Positions 10,262 through 21,813 of a DNA stretch of 64,000 nt are shown here, in pieces (the stretch's first letter is position 1; every line of letters starts with the position of its first letter). The stretch spans positions 7,163,001-7,227,000 of the forward strand of contig BSBM01000809.1 in the NCBI GenBank assembly GCA_027924585.1, read 5' to 3'. The stretch comes from Larix kaempferi. Taxonomy: Eukaryota; Streptophyta; Pinopsida; Pinales; Pinaceae. The notes below the pieces were generated by a model. The model was not told the DNA's origin, made no database searches, and worked only from the letters and a program-made list of their open reading frames with translations. The translations under genes and the position numbers were made by a program.

Positions 10262-11683
10262 CTATTCTCTCTGAGGAGGCCTAGTTGCTACCTCGATAGG
10301 ATGTGTCTCATAGAAGTACTGTACTGCATTGGCTACCCACTGCAGTAGCTACACCCAGTCACCAGGGACACCCACTACTTGGCGCTGCATGGCCTCAAGT
10401 AGACGGGCCATCTCTATATATGGTACCCGCGCACCCATCCGTGATATGTTGCGCCATAATGTCTGTAGAGTCCGCCCTGCTGTAGCATCTCCTGCCTCAT
10501 CACCTCTACCCCGATGATCATGTCTCGGGAAGCCCTCAAGTCTCACTGGGCCTTTGTCTACGAGAAAACAGTCAAAATTTAGCACTTGGTACTACCACCA
10601 AGAAGATTTTTGCATTTCAACTATAATAAAAAAATCCATAAAAATTTAATAAACAAAAAAACCAAAAAGAGTGCCCACCAATGTCTCTGAACACTGCGCC
10701 TGGTGGGAGCGACATGTCCCGATCCTATATGAAGTCTATCCCTACATAGGGATAGTCCTCTATAGCGATCACCTGCTGATTCCACCAGCGGAAGAACCCC
10801 TCAGTATATGGTGATGCCAGACGGCCACCACCCTGTCGTGTCAAGATCTTAGCCAACTGGGTCAAGGCTGGATCGTAGAGACTATGAGGAGGGACATCCA
10901 CCCTCGGACTGAACCTCGAAACCCTCTTAAAGAAGAAGCTGCATAGCATACTACCATAACTGAAGCTTTTGGCCTTCTCTTCTTTGCTTTCCATCAATTG
11001 TGTCTTCATAGACACCAACAGTGTAGTACACCAGTCGAATACCATAGGTTCCATGCATTGTGATGCATAGAACATCACCGACCTAGATGCCTGGTGCAGA
11101 TATTTGGATCTAGTGAACCGCACCAAGGTAGCCACAATGATCTTTGTGCTCAAATCTACTATGGCATTGATGGGCACTTGAATTCCCACCGCTTTTTTGT
11201 TTGCGGGACAATACCACGCTATGTAGTCCTGAACAGTGATCCCACCACCCATTGTCCGAGACTGAAGACTGGTCACCTCACCTCTATGGGACAAACCGGT
11301 AATGAAGTAGATATCTTCCACTTCCAGTGTGAGGGTTTCCCATTGAGGATGAAGTTCTTTGTGTCCACATCCCAGTAGTCTATCAGGCGACAGAGTAATA
11401 GGTTTTGGGCCCTTAAACTCCCTATACTCCAGAACTTGTACAACCCACATGCTTGCAATGCCTGTTGTGCTTGCACATCATTACACACGACCTCATCAAC
11501 TTGGTCATTCTCTCTCTCCCTCCACTCTAGAACCATACTGGAGTGAGAAACAAACAAGTTTTGGTCAGTTTCTTGTGTAAAAATTTCCTCACAACCGTAC
11601 ATGTAGGCTAATTTGTATACAGGTGCGGGTACCCGCGGCCAGTCTATTTTTTTATGGCACTTTTGGTACCCTACACGCGACAT
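10262..11683 (-). pseudogene. antisense spliced gene of the Tat element, plant-mobile-domain-like
   Basis: Runs opposite to gag-pol in the spacer before the 3' LTR. Exon 1 is 11683-10679; the intron is 10678-10558 (GTGGGC...TCGTAG, 121 nt, phase 1); exon 2 is 10557-10262, ending in a natural TAG. Joining the exons keeps the frame (...F-R-D-I then D-K-G-P-V-R-L). About 430 codons. Motifs: G-L-Y-K-F-W near 11430, L-I-D-Y-W-D near 11385, V-E-D-I-Y-F-I-T-G-L near 11310, D-V-P-P-H near 10880, Y-V-G-I-D-F near 10735. These resemble the plant mobile domain and the antisense ORFs known in some Tat elements. Damage is light: one 1-bp frameshift near 11333 and TAG stops at 10727-10725 and 10351-10349. 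The role is unknown. Confidence 0.7.
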
Positions 11684-13878
11684 GCATAGTTACAGCCCAT
11701 AGGTTGCACCAAAGCCATCTAGGGCTTGGCCAAACTAAAAATCCCACCGCTGAAAACTAAAATGAAAGCATTGAAATGAAAGGAATGGAAATGACTACCA
11801 ACCTGCTCTGGACAATTCGATCAACGGTCGCTTGTAGCTCCCAGAATTAGAAACTGAACTTTTAGGTGAAAACTAACCACAAAACTCCAAATGGGTGAAT
11901 AGTACAAATGAATTGTAAATTATAAAATTTTATTACTATTTATAATTTTCTAGACCCACTTGTCTATAGTTTTTACCATTTTATGCTGTTATGGACTAAT
12001 ATAATGTCATGGAGTAGTGTTTTTTAATCAGATTTCCTCGGCGAAAGTTGTTCTGAACCATTTCACACCTATGACAGGTACATTTCACACCTGGCATATA
12101 GGTTAGATGCCATTTTCGCATGCATTATGCATTTGACCTATTGACCATTTTCATAAACCCTAGGTGCGACCCCGCTTTGTAACCGACACAGAACCTTCAC
12201 ACTACTTTAGAGGTGTCGTTATGTGGTGGTAGGGCTTTTTCGAACATGGGTACCCTAGTTAGAACCTCCTTTTGCATTCTGGTGCCCATGCTGTTGTTTG
12301 TCCTTAGGATTGGGAGTCCTTTGTAGTTATGCCATGACATTGTGGTAAAGACTCATACTCTACTTTGTCTTATGCTAGCCATCTCCCTTAAGGACTCCCC
12401 TCAGTTATATCATGTTGTGATTGCATTGCATCATCTTGCTTGCTGCTTGAGCCTGGTGCCAGCTCCCGGTTATCCTGGTGCCTGAGCACCTTTCCCTATC
12501 GAGCCTTGCAGAGTTTTCATTTGTCCTTCACAATTTGATGACCCTTTTGACCCTGAGGGAACATACCTCCGAGTGTCCACGTCCTGCACGCACTTCCTTG
12601 CATTGAGCATAGGTATGTTCCACTGCTTGGCACTAGTCTTCTAGCTATTTGACACTCGTTCCCTCACTTGTTGTACTATAAGCAATTTTATCCTTTTTCA
12701 AGATTTTCCCAAATATGAAAAAGACAAAAAAAACCAAATATTCCAAAAAGTCGGACGGGATTATGGTCACTACTTCTTGTTGGCAGCTGTTGTGTCGCCT
12801 TTGAACAGAGCATTTATTGCACTTCGTACATTATGAGTCGAGACTATAGTTGGACCTTAGGAGCTGTACTTGTTTCTTAGTTTACTCCACTGATTGGTTA
12901 AGCTTCTAGTCATTATGGAGCCCTTTGTGATGCCTCATGTATTACACAGTCTATATTGAGTCTATGCTTCCTGAGTCTATCCATCTGATCATGCTCTTGT
13001 TTAAAGGAAGTCCTGAAACCAATGTCGGCCACTCCTCAGATCTCTTAACTATTACATGTCGGCCATCCTTATTGAGTAAGTCCGTTTTACCTGAGATCTT
13101 CCAAATCTTTCAGCATTGCTAGTACCTCGTGCTAGTCGATGGGGGATTCCTTAATGCCCTCCTTCGAGTGAGTATCGTTCCATCGTCTTCAACGCATTTA
13201 TTCCGGGACTTGAGGCTTAGAGTTCGGTTGAGTACCTTGAGGCTTGCAGTCATTAGTGGTAGGTTCTCTTGCCATTGATAGTTTTGGGAATACATCAATG
13301 TCCCCTGATCAATGGATTCATCCTAGTGTTCGACTTCAACCCATTTATTAACACTCTGATGATTGTGCTATGTGCCTTGATGCCCAATTTTGTTATTGGT
13401 GGGTCATCTCGTGTCTGTTAACGGTATACATCATTGACCGGTAATCAGACGATGTCTCATCTGGTTCAACCCCAACTCCTTTATTCACTTGATGGGACTT
13501 GCACCATCGAAGACTTGTGTAGAAGACCCCAGGCGATTGTGGCATTCAGTATGCTACATATGACTTTGACTTTACATCTGAGATATCACCTCTCAGATAT
13601 CAGTAGTTTGTACCTCCAGTTTGCACCAGTTGTCTTCTTTTCAGCAGAATACCATATCTTACTGTAGAGGGATCATCACTATGATCACTTATGACATGTA
13701 TCTATTATATACTGCCTATTCATGGCCATTGTATCAGATTGTTGTACTATACCAACATGTATTCAGAGATACTATTGTATTATGATGAGTGACCTACTCT
13801 TTCCACTTGTGTTTCCATCACTCCACTTCTGAGTTTTATAATGTATTTCGGCCATCGTAGCATCAGTCTCTAACCTCA
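11684..13878. other. spacer between antisense gene and 3' LTR of the Tat element
   Basis: About 2.2 kb with no supportable gene on either strand. The short ORFs at 12937-13122 and 13434-13667 show no motif. The antisense gene's promoter should lie at its left end (about 11700-12200), but I see no convincing TATA box. Confidence 0.6.
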
Positions 13879-13881
13879 CAC

Positions 13882-13890
13882 ATTAGGGGG
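13882..13890 (+). other. polypurine tract of the Tat element
   Basis: ATTAGGGGG ends four bases before the 3' LTR starts at 13895. This is the expected position for plus-strand priming; the tract is short. Confidence 0.55.
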
Positions 13891-13894
13891 TATC

Positions 13895-14819
13895 TGTTAC
13901 ATCATAATCTTCCACCCTGTGAGCATCAGCATTATTTGGCTTGTAGGATCCATTTCAGTTACTCAGATCCACTTATATCCTTCAGACACTATTTTTCCCT
14001 ATTTTTCCTCTTACCCGCTTCTTGCATCCTTACAGTAAGCGTACCTACGAGTTGCATCACTATAGCCCACGGGTATCAAGTAAAATGGTAAAAATCACTA
14101 GTTTATTACTTTATACTCCCAGAAAGCGGTCATTGGGTGACCTTTGGCTCTCCATATGCCCGATTAACGCTTTGATGTGTCCTTTCACCTACCTTTGAGA
14201 GGACTATATATTGAGCACATATGGCTTATGGACGGAAGGAGAAAGAATAGCAAGAGAACTCTAGTGGATTTTTTCTCTATCTTGAGTCTACACTCATTGA
14301 TCCTTGTAGTTGTGAACCCTTTATGTTCACCTTCCAAAATCCTATCTAGTTTGAGTTTTCCATTCATGGAGTATTGAAGTGGTGGAGGCACAAGTGGATT
14401 GGTCCAGATCTTGGTTCAGATTGGTTGTCGGCAAGAGGTCATATCACCTTGTACTTCTTCCTTTTAATTAATAGAAATACTCATATTCTCGTCCATCATG
14501 TTGTGAATGTTGTTTATTATGCATTGGGCTGAATTTGATTATGATATTATGGACCATTGTTATTGATAATTTTAATGTCGTTTATATATTATATGTACTT
14601 GTCAGATATTGGCTGTCATGACTAATCTGCAGATTTCAAGTGCATGGATTGAAAGCTCCAACGGGAATCTACATCAAACGTTTGGATCGAGGTTGGTTAC
14701 ATTTCTCCATTATCTTAACATTGTTATTTATAATAGCATTGTTCTGAGAATTGAGTTGTTTTCTGGTAGTCATCTGTCTATTTGGTATTCCCAAGCCATA
14801 GTGAGTTTTCTCCAACACA
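13895..14819 (+). repeat. 3' LTR of the Tat element
   Basis: 925 bp, starting TGTTACAT and ending CCAACACA, followed directly by the second target-duplication copy AGCCT (14820-14824). It pairs with 271-1196. Confidence 0.93.
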
Positions 14820-14824
14820 AGCCT

Positions 14825-14848
14825 ATGGTTTAAAAGATAAAAAGGCAA
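14825..14848 (+). pseudogene. CACTA transposase exon, continuation right of the gypsy insertion
   Basis: Completes the exon begun at 173: the frame reads Y-G-L-K-D-K-K-A and ends in phase 1 before a GTAAAT donor at 14849. The intron 14849-14996 (148 bp) ends in a T-rich stretch and TTGTAG. Confidence 0.65.
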
Positions 14849-14996
14849 GTAAATTTTTTACCCACATTTTTTCTAGTTACTTCGATCCATTTTTCCAATT
14901 ACATCTTGTTTGTTTAAGTTTTCAATTATATTTACTTACTCATATATGATGTTTATTATTTCACAATGTAATTTTAACCTATTGTCAATGTTGTAG

Positions 14997-15313
14997 TTGA
15001 AACATCACAAGGCTATGTGGTGTAATGGTCGTAAATTTTGTATCAAAAAGTTGGATGATAACAGGAAAACCTCAGATTGTGGGATAACTGCGGTGTTTAA
15101 GGTCACCAATGTTTCCTCTAGAAGTGATAGACATCCATAAGAAACCGAGAATAGGTACCATGGGCATTTGGAGGACATTATTGAGTGTAATTTTAATTCC
15201 TTTAAAATAGTTTTGTTTGAGGTGAAGTGGTACAGGCTACAGATGCATGAACGTGATCCTGAAAGAATTGTTATTGAGCATGCTAATGGATTTACTATGG
15301 TTAATACACAGGG
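14997..15313 (+). pseudogene. CACTA TNP2-type transposase, DUF4216-like exon
   Basis: Spliced in phase from 14848, it reads I-E-T-S-Q-G-Y-V-V. A single extra T at 15023 shifts the frame to N-G-R-K-F-C-I-K-K-L, i.e. the (Y)-V-V-N-G-x-x-F motif that opens DUF4216. R-Y-H-G-H-L-E-D-I-I-E near 15152 and I-V-L-F-E-V-K-W-Y near 15205 are core DUF4216 motifs, followed by N-G-F-T-M-V-N-T. One stop (TAA 15138-15140). DUF4216 lies C-terminal to the catalytic domain of En/Spm TNP2-like transposases; the catalytic part is not in this window. Confidence 0.82.
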
Positions 15314-16334
15314 AATTCACTCAATAAACCTCTATCATAGCACGTTCGTTTTTTGGAATATGAAACAATACCCCTAATTTCACTAAATATTGGAAAATAC
15401 CTTCCAAAATCGTTTTTTTTAACCCCCTCCCAAAGTGCCTTCCCAATTTTAAAAAAAAACCCTATTTTCACTAGATATAGTATGTATCAATTTTTTCATT
15501 AACATTTTTTATATCCCTTTGTATTTCTACCTAGTATATTCATATGATACCCCTCTTATGACCCCACATGCATTCTACAATGCACCTTGTTTCTTTCGAT
15601 GCATATTGTGGATGCACATTACTTCACCCACAATGCAATTACTCAACCACATATCATTATGATTTGCAACATGTAATGGTCTAATGAAGAGATAGGAGAT
15701 CACTTCTTGTATGTCACTAAAGTCAATGCACATAGTACAACATTTAGATTGCATGTTGAATTTCCCCAATCGCTGACTAATCCTGTTGTGGGATAGGTAT
15801 CCAAGCCCCCGGGGCCTGTAACAAGCTCTAGGAGGCTGACTAAACATCCCAAGGCCTATAATAGGCACAAGTGGTTGGGTATTCAAGCCCCCAAGGCCTA
15901 TCGAGGGCCTATAACAGGCTCTAGAGTCTTAGAGCTTCTCAAGGCTATTGGTAACAACTGGCTGAGTGTTGTTGGTAACAATTGTCTGTCAATGACCACT
16001 CTCTCTCAACTATGATCGACTGGAAACCCACTTCACCATGAAACCCCTGGCCTCAAGCATGCCTCAAGACGTGATTTCCTTGCATACTGGTAATCCCGAG
16101 CCTTGCCTCAACCCGATTTCTCATCCAGCCATGATCCCGACATCTCCATTTGGCAGATATTTGTCATCCCGCCCATATAAAAAAGATCCCAAAGTATTTT
16201 TGTATTGTTACATTAAATAAATAAAAAATCGTTGCCCCTTAATATATAAGCAATATAATTTTTAGGTTTTCATGAATATTTAATACTGCAATATGAATGA
16301 ATGTGATATTATATTTCCTTCTAATGAAGCCCCC
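15314..16334. other. 1.0-kb interruption of the CACTA C-terminal region (insertion or intron)
   Basis: Separates N-G-F-T-M-V-N-T from V-S-T-R-A-F-E, which overlap as protein. The two edges share a near-duplicate of about 17 bp (15297-15313 and 16335-16351), more like an inserted element with a target duplication than a spliced intron. Inside are two copies of a C/G-rich motif near 15803 and 15887 (AAGCCCCC...GGCCTRTAACARGCTC). No gene is seen. Confidence 0.45.
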
Positions 16335-16749
16335 ATGGGTTAGTACAAGGGCATTTGAACTGAGTACAGAGTCTTATGTTCTTCCAAGTCAATGTGAGCA
16401 AGTCTACTACTCTGAGGTACCAAGTAAAGCCGGTTGGTCATATGTTGTTCGATACGATCCAAGAGGAAGACCATTAAAGTATAATCATGTACTAGATGAT
16501 AAAGATAATCACGAAGAAGAAGAGGATGATGATGATTCAGATCAGGCTGTAGTCGATGTGTTAGATGGAGAAGTTGAGGAGGTTTATTATGCAAATGTAG
16601 TAGTTGATGATCTAATTGACGATATGGATGACCATATTAGAGAAGATGACTTTGATGCTGATGCCGATGTGAATGATCCTTTCATCAATATCTATTTAGA
16701 ACCATATCTTGATACAGACGTTGAGTTGGATGAAGAAGAAGATGAATGA
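16335..16749 (+). pseudogene. CACTA TNP2-type transposase, C-terminal exon with acidic tail
   Basis: Frame from about 16338 reads V-S-T-R-A-F-E-L, then Y-V-L-P-S-Q-C-E-Q-V-Y-Y near 16375, and A-G-W-S-Y-V-V-R near 16430. This S-Q-x-x-Q-V-(F/Y)-Y plus G-W-x-(F/Y)-V-V pattern is the standard end of TNP2-like CACTA transposases. A long Asp/Glu tail follows to the stop at 16747-16749. An upstream ATG at 16297 lies in the interruption and is probably not the true start. This exon is undamaged. Confidence 0.82.
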
Positions 16750-18300
16750 TATTTAATTGTTGAAAAGTATAGGTACACAATGTTTTTAGGTTAAAGTAAA
16801 TGTACTCACCATATGTTCATTTTGTTGATTAACTTGGTTATATTTGAAAATTAGTTTTATAATCTAATTATGTTCTACATGTGCAGTAGCGTGGGTGTTC
16901 CTAGAGGTTTTAGTGGTAATGGTTTGAATCGAACATGTGTCGATTGAGCAAGGTACAAAATGAAGTTATGAGATTTATGTGTTAGAAACTAATATTAAGT
17001 GGGAAAAAACAATAATGTTACAAATCGACTATGTAAAGTATGTATGCTTATTTTAAGAAACAAGGTTTCTCACAATTTCAACTCAACCAAATCTTAAAGT
17101 TCCTCACATGTTTGCTCATGTTCTAAGTTCTAAACTATACCACTAGTTCCATATCAAGCCGGATAATGCATGTGGAAGACAACCTTAACTATACAACAAG
17201 TATTGTTTGAATGACTTTTGTTTCCTTTTTAGTAGCACTAATTCCCTTTTGACACTTTAACTATACAACATGTATTATTTGAATGACTTTTGTTTCCTTT
17301 TAGTATTGCTAATTCCTTTTTCACATTTATAAAGTTCATGAATAAAGTGCTAAATGTATGTATTGACTTATTTTTAATCATGTATATGGAAAACACAATT
17401 GTTTACAAAAATACCTAGGATTATTACTTGCATCATTTGAACCAATTATTTGCATCCTTCCAAGGAGATAAATTGTAGTTAAGTTGAATAAGTGTACAAA
17501 TTTATGTATGTGATTCCACAAGAACGATTGATGATATGACCATTGTTTCAATAAAGATTTCATTGTGTTAATTGGTGGTATGAGCATTAATTTAATAAAA
17601 AATTTAATTAGTGTCAATTATTGATCAATAAAGAGCATTCCTGACTTATAAAATTTCATGAAAATGGAAAACTATATTAAGAAATTTATTGCATAGTTTC
17701 GAAACCATAATGTCTTCACTTTTAATGTCCTAAATTTCAAGATATTCTAGTTCGTGTAGGAAACCATGCAACAAGAAGTATTTTAAGAGACAAAGTATGA
17801 GTTGCACAACTACTCCCTTTTGTTTTCTTTGGTGTTATTCAGCAAGCCTTCATGATCATGGTGGATCTTATAGATACACAATGGGAATAGTTTTGATGCA
17901 ACATCAAATACTTATTGCATGCCACCCTAACTGCTACTAAGACATTACTTTGAATTACTTAATGTGTGATCGAAAAATGTACACACTAGTTCAAGTTTGG
18001 AAGCATCAATGATATTTATTGGTTAGAAAGTATTCTAGAATTTATATATACCATAAGCCACTTTAACTCCTATACTCACAATACAATATCAAGAATGCAT
18101 GCAACATGAAGTGAATAACATGTTTGGGGTAGTTTAATATTGCGATTAAGTACCAAAAATGAAGCACAAATAAATTTATGAAATTCTTATCACAACCACC
18201 AATGGTTTGATTTCTCTTGTTTGCATAGTTGTTGAATTATTGAAGATATGTTATGTACTCAAATGGCTCTTCTAGAAAAATTGGTTGGCACTACCAATAG
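16750..18300. other. AT-rich noncoding DNA downstream of the CACTA exons
   Basis: No supportable gene. It should hold the 3' end of the CACTA element, but I could not find a convincing CACTA terminal inverted repeat. Confidence 0.5.
17185..17327. repeat. 72-bp tandem duplication, two copies
   Basis: 17185-17256 and 17257-17327 both run TTAACTATACAACA.GTATT through TTTGAATGACTTTTGTTTCC to CTAATTCC, with a few substitutions. They may be subterminal repeats of the CACTA element, but this is not provable here. Confidence 0.75.
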
Positions 18301-18600
18301 TTACCTAGGTGACCTAGTGGATGGGAGTTGACCCAGTTACCTAGTGGATGGGAGTTCGACCCATACACGTTCTTAACATTTTTAATTTTTAATTTTCAAC
18401 TTTCATATTGAGGTGGATTAAATCTAAGTAAAAAAAAAAATGTCGTTTCATGTTAAGGGGGCTATAAAGTGGACACTAAATATTATTTAATTATTATATA
18501 TTATAATTTAATTAAAATATATTATTATTTAATTAATATATATTATAATTTAAATGATTATTATATATTATAATCTAATTAATATGATATTATAATTTTT
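18301..18600. repeat. short direct repeat followed by AT-only low-complexity tract
   Basis: 18301-18365 holds two copies of a GTTACCTAG...GTGGATGGGAGTT unit. From 18481 to 18600 the sequence is nearly pure A/T, built on TATATTATAATTTAATTA-like words. Confidence 0.7.
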
Positions 18601-19229
18601 TAAACAACAAACAAAAGGAAACTGAAACGTCATACCTGTCAAGCTTAGCGAAAACACTATGGTGCTCTGGTTCGAGGGAAACCCCTGCATGCAACTGGCT
18701 ACAATTATGTGTCCTCCTTCACTGTGGAACTTTCAAGCAACTACAATTCCGTGTCCTCTGACCGTGTCTGCATATCCTCGCAGAGCCGCAATGGCACCTG
18801 TAAGTTGAAGCCCCTCCAGATTTTCAGATTTGCAGCAATGGAACTCAGATTTTCCTAAAAAACAATGTTGTAGATAGAGCTAGTATTGGTAGACCCTAAA
18901 TGGTTGCTTGTGTTGATTGTTGAGATATGGTTTTTCCCTCAATCCCTATGAAATCCCGTATGGTATTGCTAGAAGGAGATTTGCAATGTATTTGCAGAGC
19001 TAGGGGTTGTCCCTTGTTTTAATTTCTAAGTATTTTGTTGAAATTATTTGTCAAGGTATGGTTTGTGTTGAGGTAGGGTTTTTCTTGTGTTTTGAAGGAG
19101 GTGGCATAACAATTCTGCACCGGGTTTCGGTTTCCTAGTGTGTGGTATCGTCTACCTCCAACTATAGATATTTATGTTGGAGCTATAGTCCAATCATGAA
19201 TTGACTATGAATGTGTTGGTAAAATCCAT
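18601..19229. other. possible 5' end of a plant gene, otherwise noncoding
   Basis: A G+C-richer segment ends in GCAATGGCACCT followed by GTAAGTTG near 18790-18805, i.e. an ATG closely followed by a consensus splice donor, as seen in some plant housekeeping genes. No matching second exon was found, so this is weak. Confidence 0.25.
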
Positions 19230-19355
19230 ATGGAAATGAGTAGTTTTACAAGTTATGCTTGGTTGTTTGTTATTGGACAACACTTTCGTGAGATAAATTC
19301 CCAAACAATGGAGGCACGCCTAGCTGTAAGAGGTCACACCCACATTGATAGTATG
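19230..19355 (+). pseudogene. short ORF split by the 7.6-kb insertion, left part
   Basis: 42 codons from ATG 19230 run to the first copy of the target duplication GTATG. After removing the insertion and one GTATG, the frame continues for 29 codons at 26985-27074 to a TAG. The product is not recognised. Frame continuity across the empty site is mildly above chance support for a coding target; ATG 19308 is an alternative start. Confidence 0.35.
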
Positions 19356-20275
19356 TGTTGGGCAGATTTATCGTCATTAAATAAGTCCGCAAGTATTTCA
19401 TTTATCAATCCGAGGAGTTCGTAGACTTACAAAGAACATGCAAAGTATATGCAGGACTGAAGTGGAATTAAACTAATCCAACCCACCTTGCTAATTGCTA
19501 ATCTAATCCCCCTTTAAGCTAAAACACACAACTGAAAGTAAATTGCATGAAAATAAACTTAACTAAGAAAGCAAGAAATTGGAAAGACAACATGTGAAGA
19601 GCAAAAAGACAATAGGTGTGAGCTCACATTAACATCAATCTTAAATTACATCACAAGCATCAAATTACAAATAATGAAAGCATCCAAACTAAGACTATGA
19701 ATCAAAGGTAAGAATCCCCTTCTCCAAACTACAAAGCCAAGACTCACTCCTATAATCTAAAAACTACCACCCATATGAAGAGAGAACACTCTCTTTTATA
19801 CATGAGAGCTTTGAAAATAAGATGAGCATCTCATAATTACAGATCCACTAATCTCTCAACCAATATCCCATTATTACAAAATATGATCCATTCAAATCCT
19901 CCACACATCTCTCACAAATCTTGGATAAGATATGCCATCCAAATCTCCACGATCTTCTCCTTAGAATAAGCTTTGAATAATTATCTCCTCGGAATGGTGG
20001 AGGAGATATTAGAGAAGTCCTTTGAATTAATCCTTCACATATTCCTACACATTACAAAGCTCATCCATACTTGAGATATTAATGAAAAAGCATGTTAATT
20101 TATAATATTTAATCATAAATTCACTGATTAATACTAAAATGAATAAAGTGGAAATAATAAGGTGAAACCCAAATATATGCATGGAAATGGTATAAGAAAG
20201 GTTAATGGGACGATGAAATGTGAAAAACAGTGAAAGGTAAGGTGGATTAAAATGGGCCATTTCCGAGGCCCGACA
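19356..20275. repeat. putative LTR of the 7.6-kb insertion
   Basis: Begins TGTTGGGC and ends GCCCGACA, the TG...CA pattern with complementary ends. Only its last ~27 bp recur at the right end of the insertion. Confidence 0.5.
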
Positions 20276-20852
20276 TACTCTCCAACTGAACCTGTTGCAT
20301 GTCCTCATGCAACCTTGCATGGATCTGCTTAAGAACTTTTGGCATCTGAACTTTGGCTTTGCTTGATGATGTCTTTTAAATGTTTCCAAGATGTGCATCA
20401 CATGAGTAATAGCTGGAATTTTATTATGGTTGGTTCTTGTGTAACAGCCATAAAGAATGTTGGTTCTTGTGTTAACAACATTTATTTCATGATGCGAAAT
20501 GTATGAGTAAAAGCTGGCATTTTCTTATGAATGCAAGGAATGGAGTAACAACTGATATCTTTTGAATGCAAGGAATGTTGGTTCTTATGTAAACAATATT
20601 CATTCCGCCATCTATTTCCTTGATGGAATAATTAAACCATACACTCACTGGAAATAATAAATCATCAACTATGTATAAGCAAGTGGCACTGTCCATAAGA
20701 AAGCCTTTTATTTATGAATCATGCCAATATGTGTATCAATGTGTATGAAGGAAAGTGCAACAGAGGAGTTGTCGGAAAAGAAATGTTGGTGAATGGTAAA
20801 TGAGTGGAATGATGGTATCAAAATGATGATAATGAACATAGTTCGGAATTGC

Positions 20853-20945
20853 AGCTGTGAAATGGAAGGTTTGGAAGAGTATCAGCTGTGAAATGGAAGG
20901 ATTGGAGGGGTATCAGCTGCGAAATGGAAGGCTTGGAGGAGTAAC
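20853..20945. repeat. 31-bp tandem repeat, three copies
   Basis: Units begin AGCTGYGAAATGGAAGG at 20853, 20884 and 20915 with exact 31-bp spacing and 2-4 differences each. A shorter GGAGTAACAG-type repeat continues to about 21025. Confidence 0.85.
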
Positions 20946-21686
20946 AGATGTGGAGTAATAGTTGCGGAGTAACAGTTGCTGGAGTAACAACTACAGAAGT
21001 GGGCAAATCTGGTGGAGTAACAGCTACTGTTGCAGCAAACTTCCTGAGATAATATCTCACAAACTACGATGTGGGTTTGGCTGAAATTTTGCAAGCACGT
21101 TTCTATAAGTCCAATGCATCTCCATACCAAAAATCAGAAAAAACCACATCACGGATTTCGAGACAAATGCAAGTTGGCTGAAGGTGATGATGGTTGTTTT
21201 TTTGAAATCCGTGCATTGGATTGAGCTGAAACTTGCCAATTTTGTTCATCATAATATTATCCATTCCCTGTGCAAAAATCATGAGGATCCAATATATGGT
21301 TTGTGAGATATACTGAATTCAAATTATGCATTTTATATAAGGAACAATATGCATGAGAAAATGAATAAGCTGCCACAAAAGATTTCCTATCCTCTGAAAA
21401 GATTGCATTTGAGATCCCATAGAGTGTTCAGCAACCTCTATCTCATCCTCCCCAACTGAACTCATTGCATGTCCTCGTGCAACTCAGCATGGGTTATGAA
21501 AGTGAAAAATGAAATGGAGCGTGGTGAGGGAGTTTTCCAAAGTATTCATTGCTAGCATGTAAGGAATTACATGATTAAAATTCAGAAAACAACATACCTC
21601 CACTTACCCAAGAATGGTGATGAACTATGCAATAGGAACATGGTTGGTGATGTTGTTGGTGCAACTGATATAGCTGTTGGATCAGA

Positions 21687-21813
21687 GAAGATGTCACTAC
21701 TGCAGGATCATAAAAATGTAACTGAAATTGCTGTTGCTGAAGCATGGAGCATGTGACTGCTGTGATTGGATCGTGGAAGATGTCACTACTGCAGGATCAT
21801 GAAAATGTAACTG
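21687..21813. repeat. 38-bp direct repeat, two copies 89 bp apart
   Basis: 21687-21724 and 21776-21813 share GAAGATGTCACTACTGCAGG onward with one mismatch. Confidence 0.85.

Larger units (their letters stand above)
271..14819 (+). mobile_element. Ty3/gypsy Tat-lineage (Ogre-like) LTR retrotransposon, complete but decayed
   Basis: Both ends are defined. Paired TG...CA LTRs (271-1196 and 13895-14819) are flanked by a perfect 5-bp target duplication AGCCT (266-270 and 14820-14824). A primer site complementary to tRNA-Arg lies four bases after the 5' LTR, as known for Ogre/Tat elements. The order is LTR, 1.7-kb leader, gag, protease, RT, RNase H, integrase, archaeal-type RNase H, antisense gene, 2.2-kb spacer, polypurine tract, LTR. 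The LTR halves I aligned differ by roughly 8 percent by eye, so the insertion is old. It lies in the exon of a CACTA transposase, in the same orientation. Many in-frame stops and altered catalytic residues make it non-autonomous now. Confidence 0.93.

Noticed and set aside
16297-16340. ATG at 16297 as the start of a separate acidic protein gene
   Set aside because: The diagnostic CACTA sequence begins at about 16338; the upstream codons belong to the interruption.
18790-18805. First exon of a ribosomal-protein-like gene (ATG closely followed by GTAAGT)
   Set aside because: No second exon or conserved protein sequence could be found; kept only as a weak remark.
20818-21130. Overlapping Ser/Thr/Pro-rich minus-strand ORFs in the 7.6-kb insertion
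   Set aside because: They are produced by the 31-bp tandem repeat, whose copies keep two frames open.
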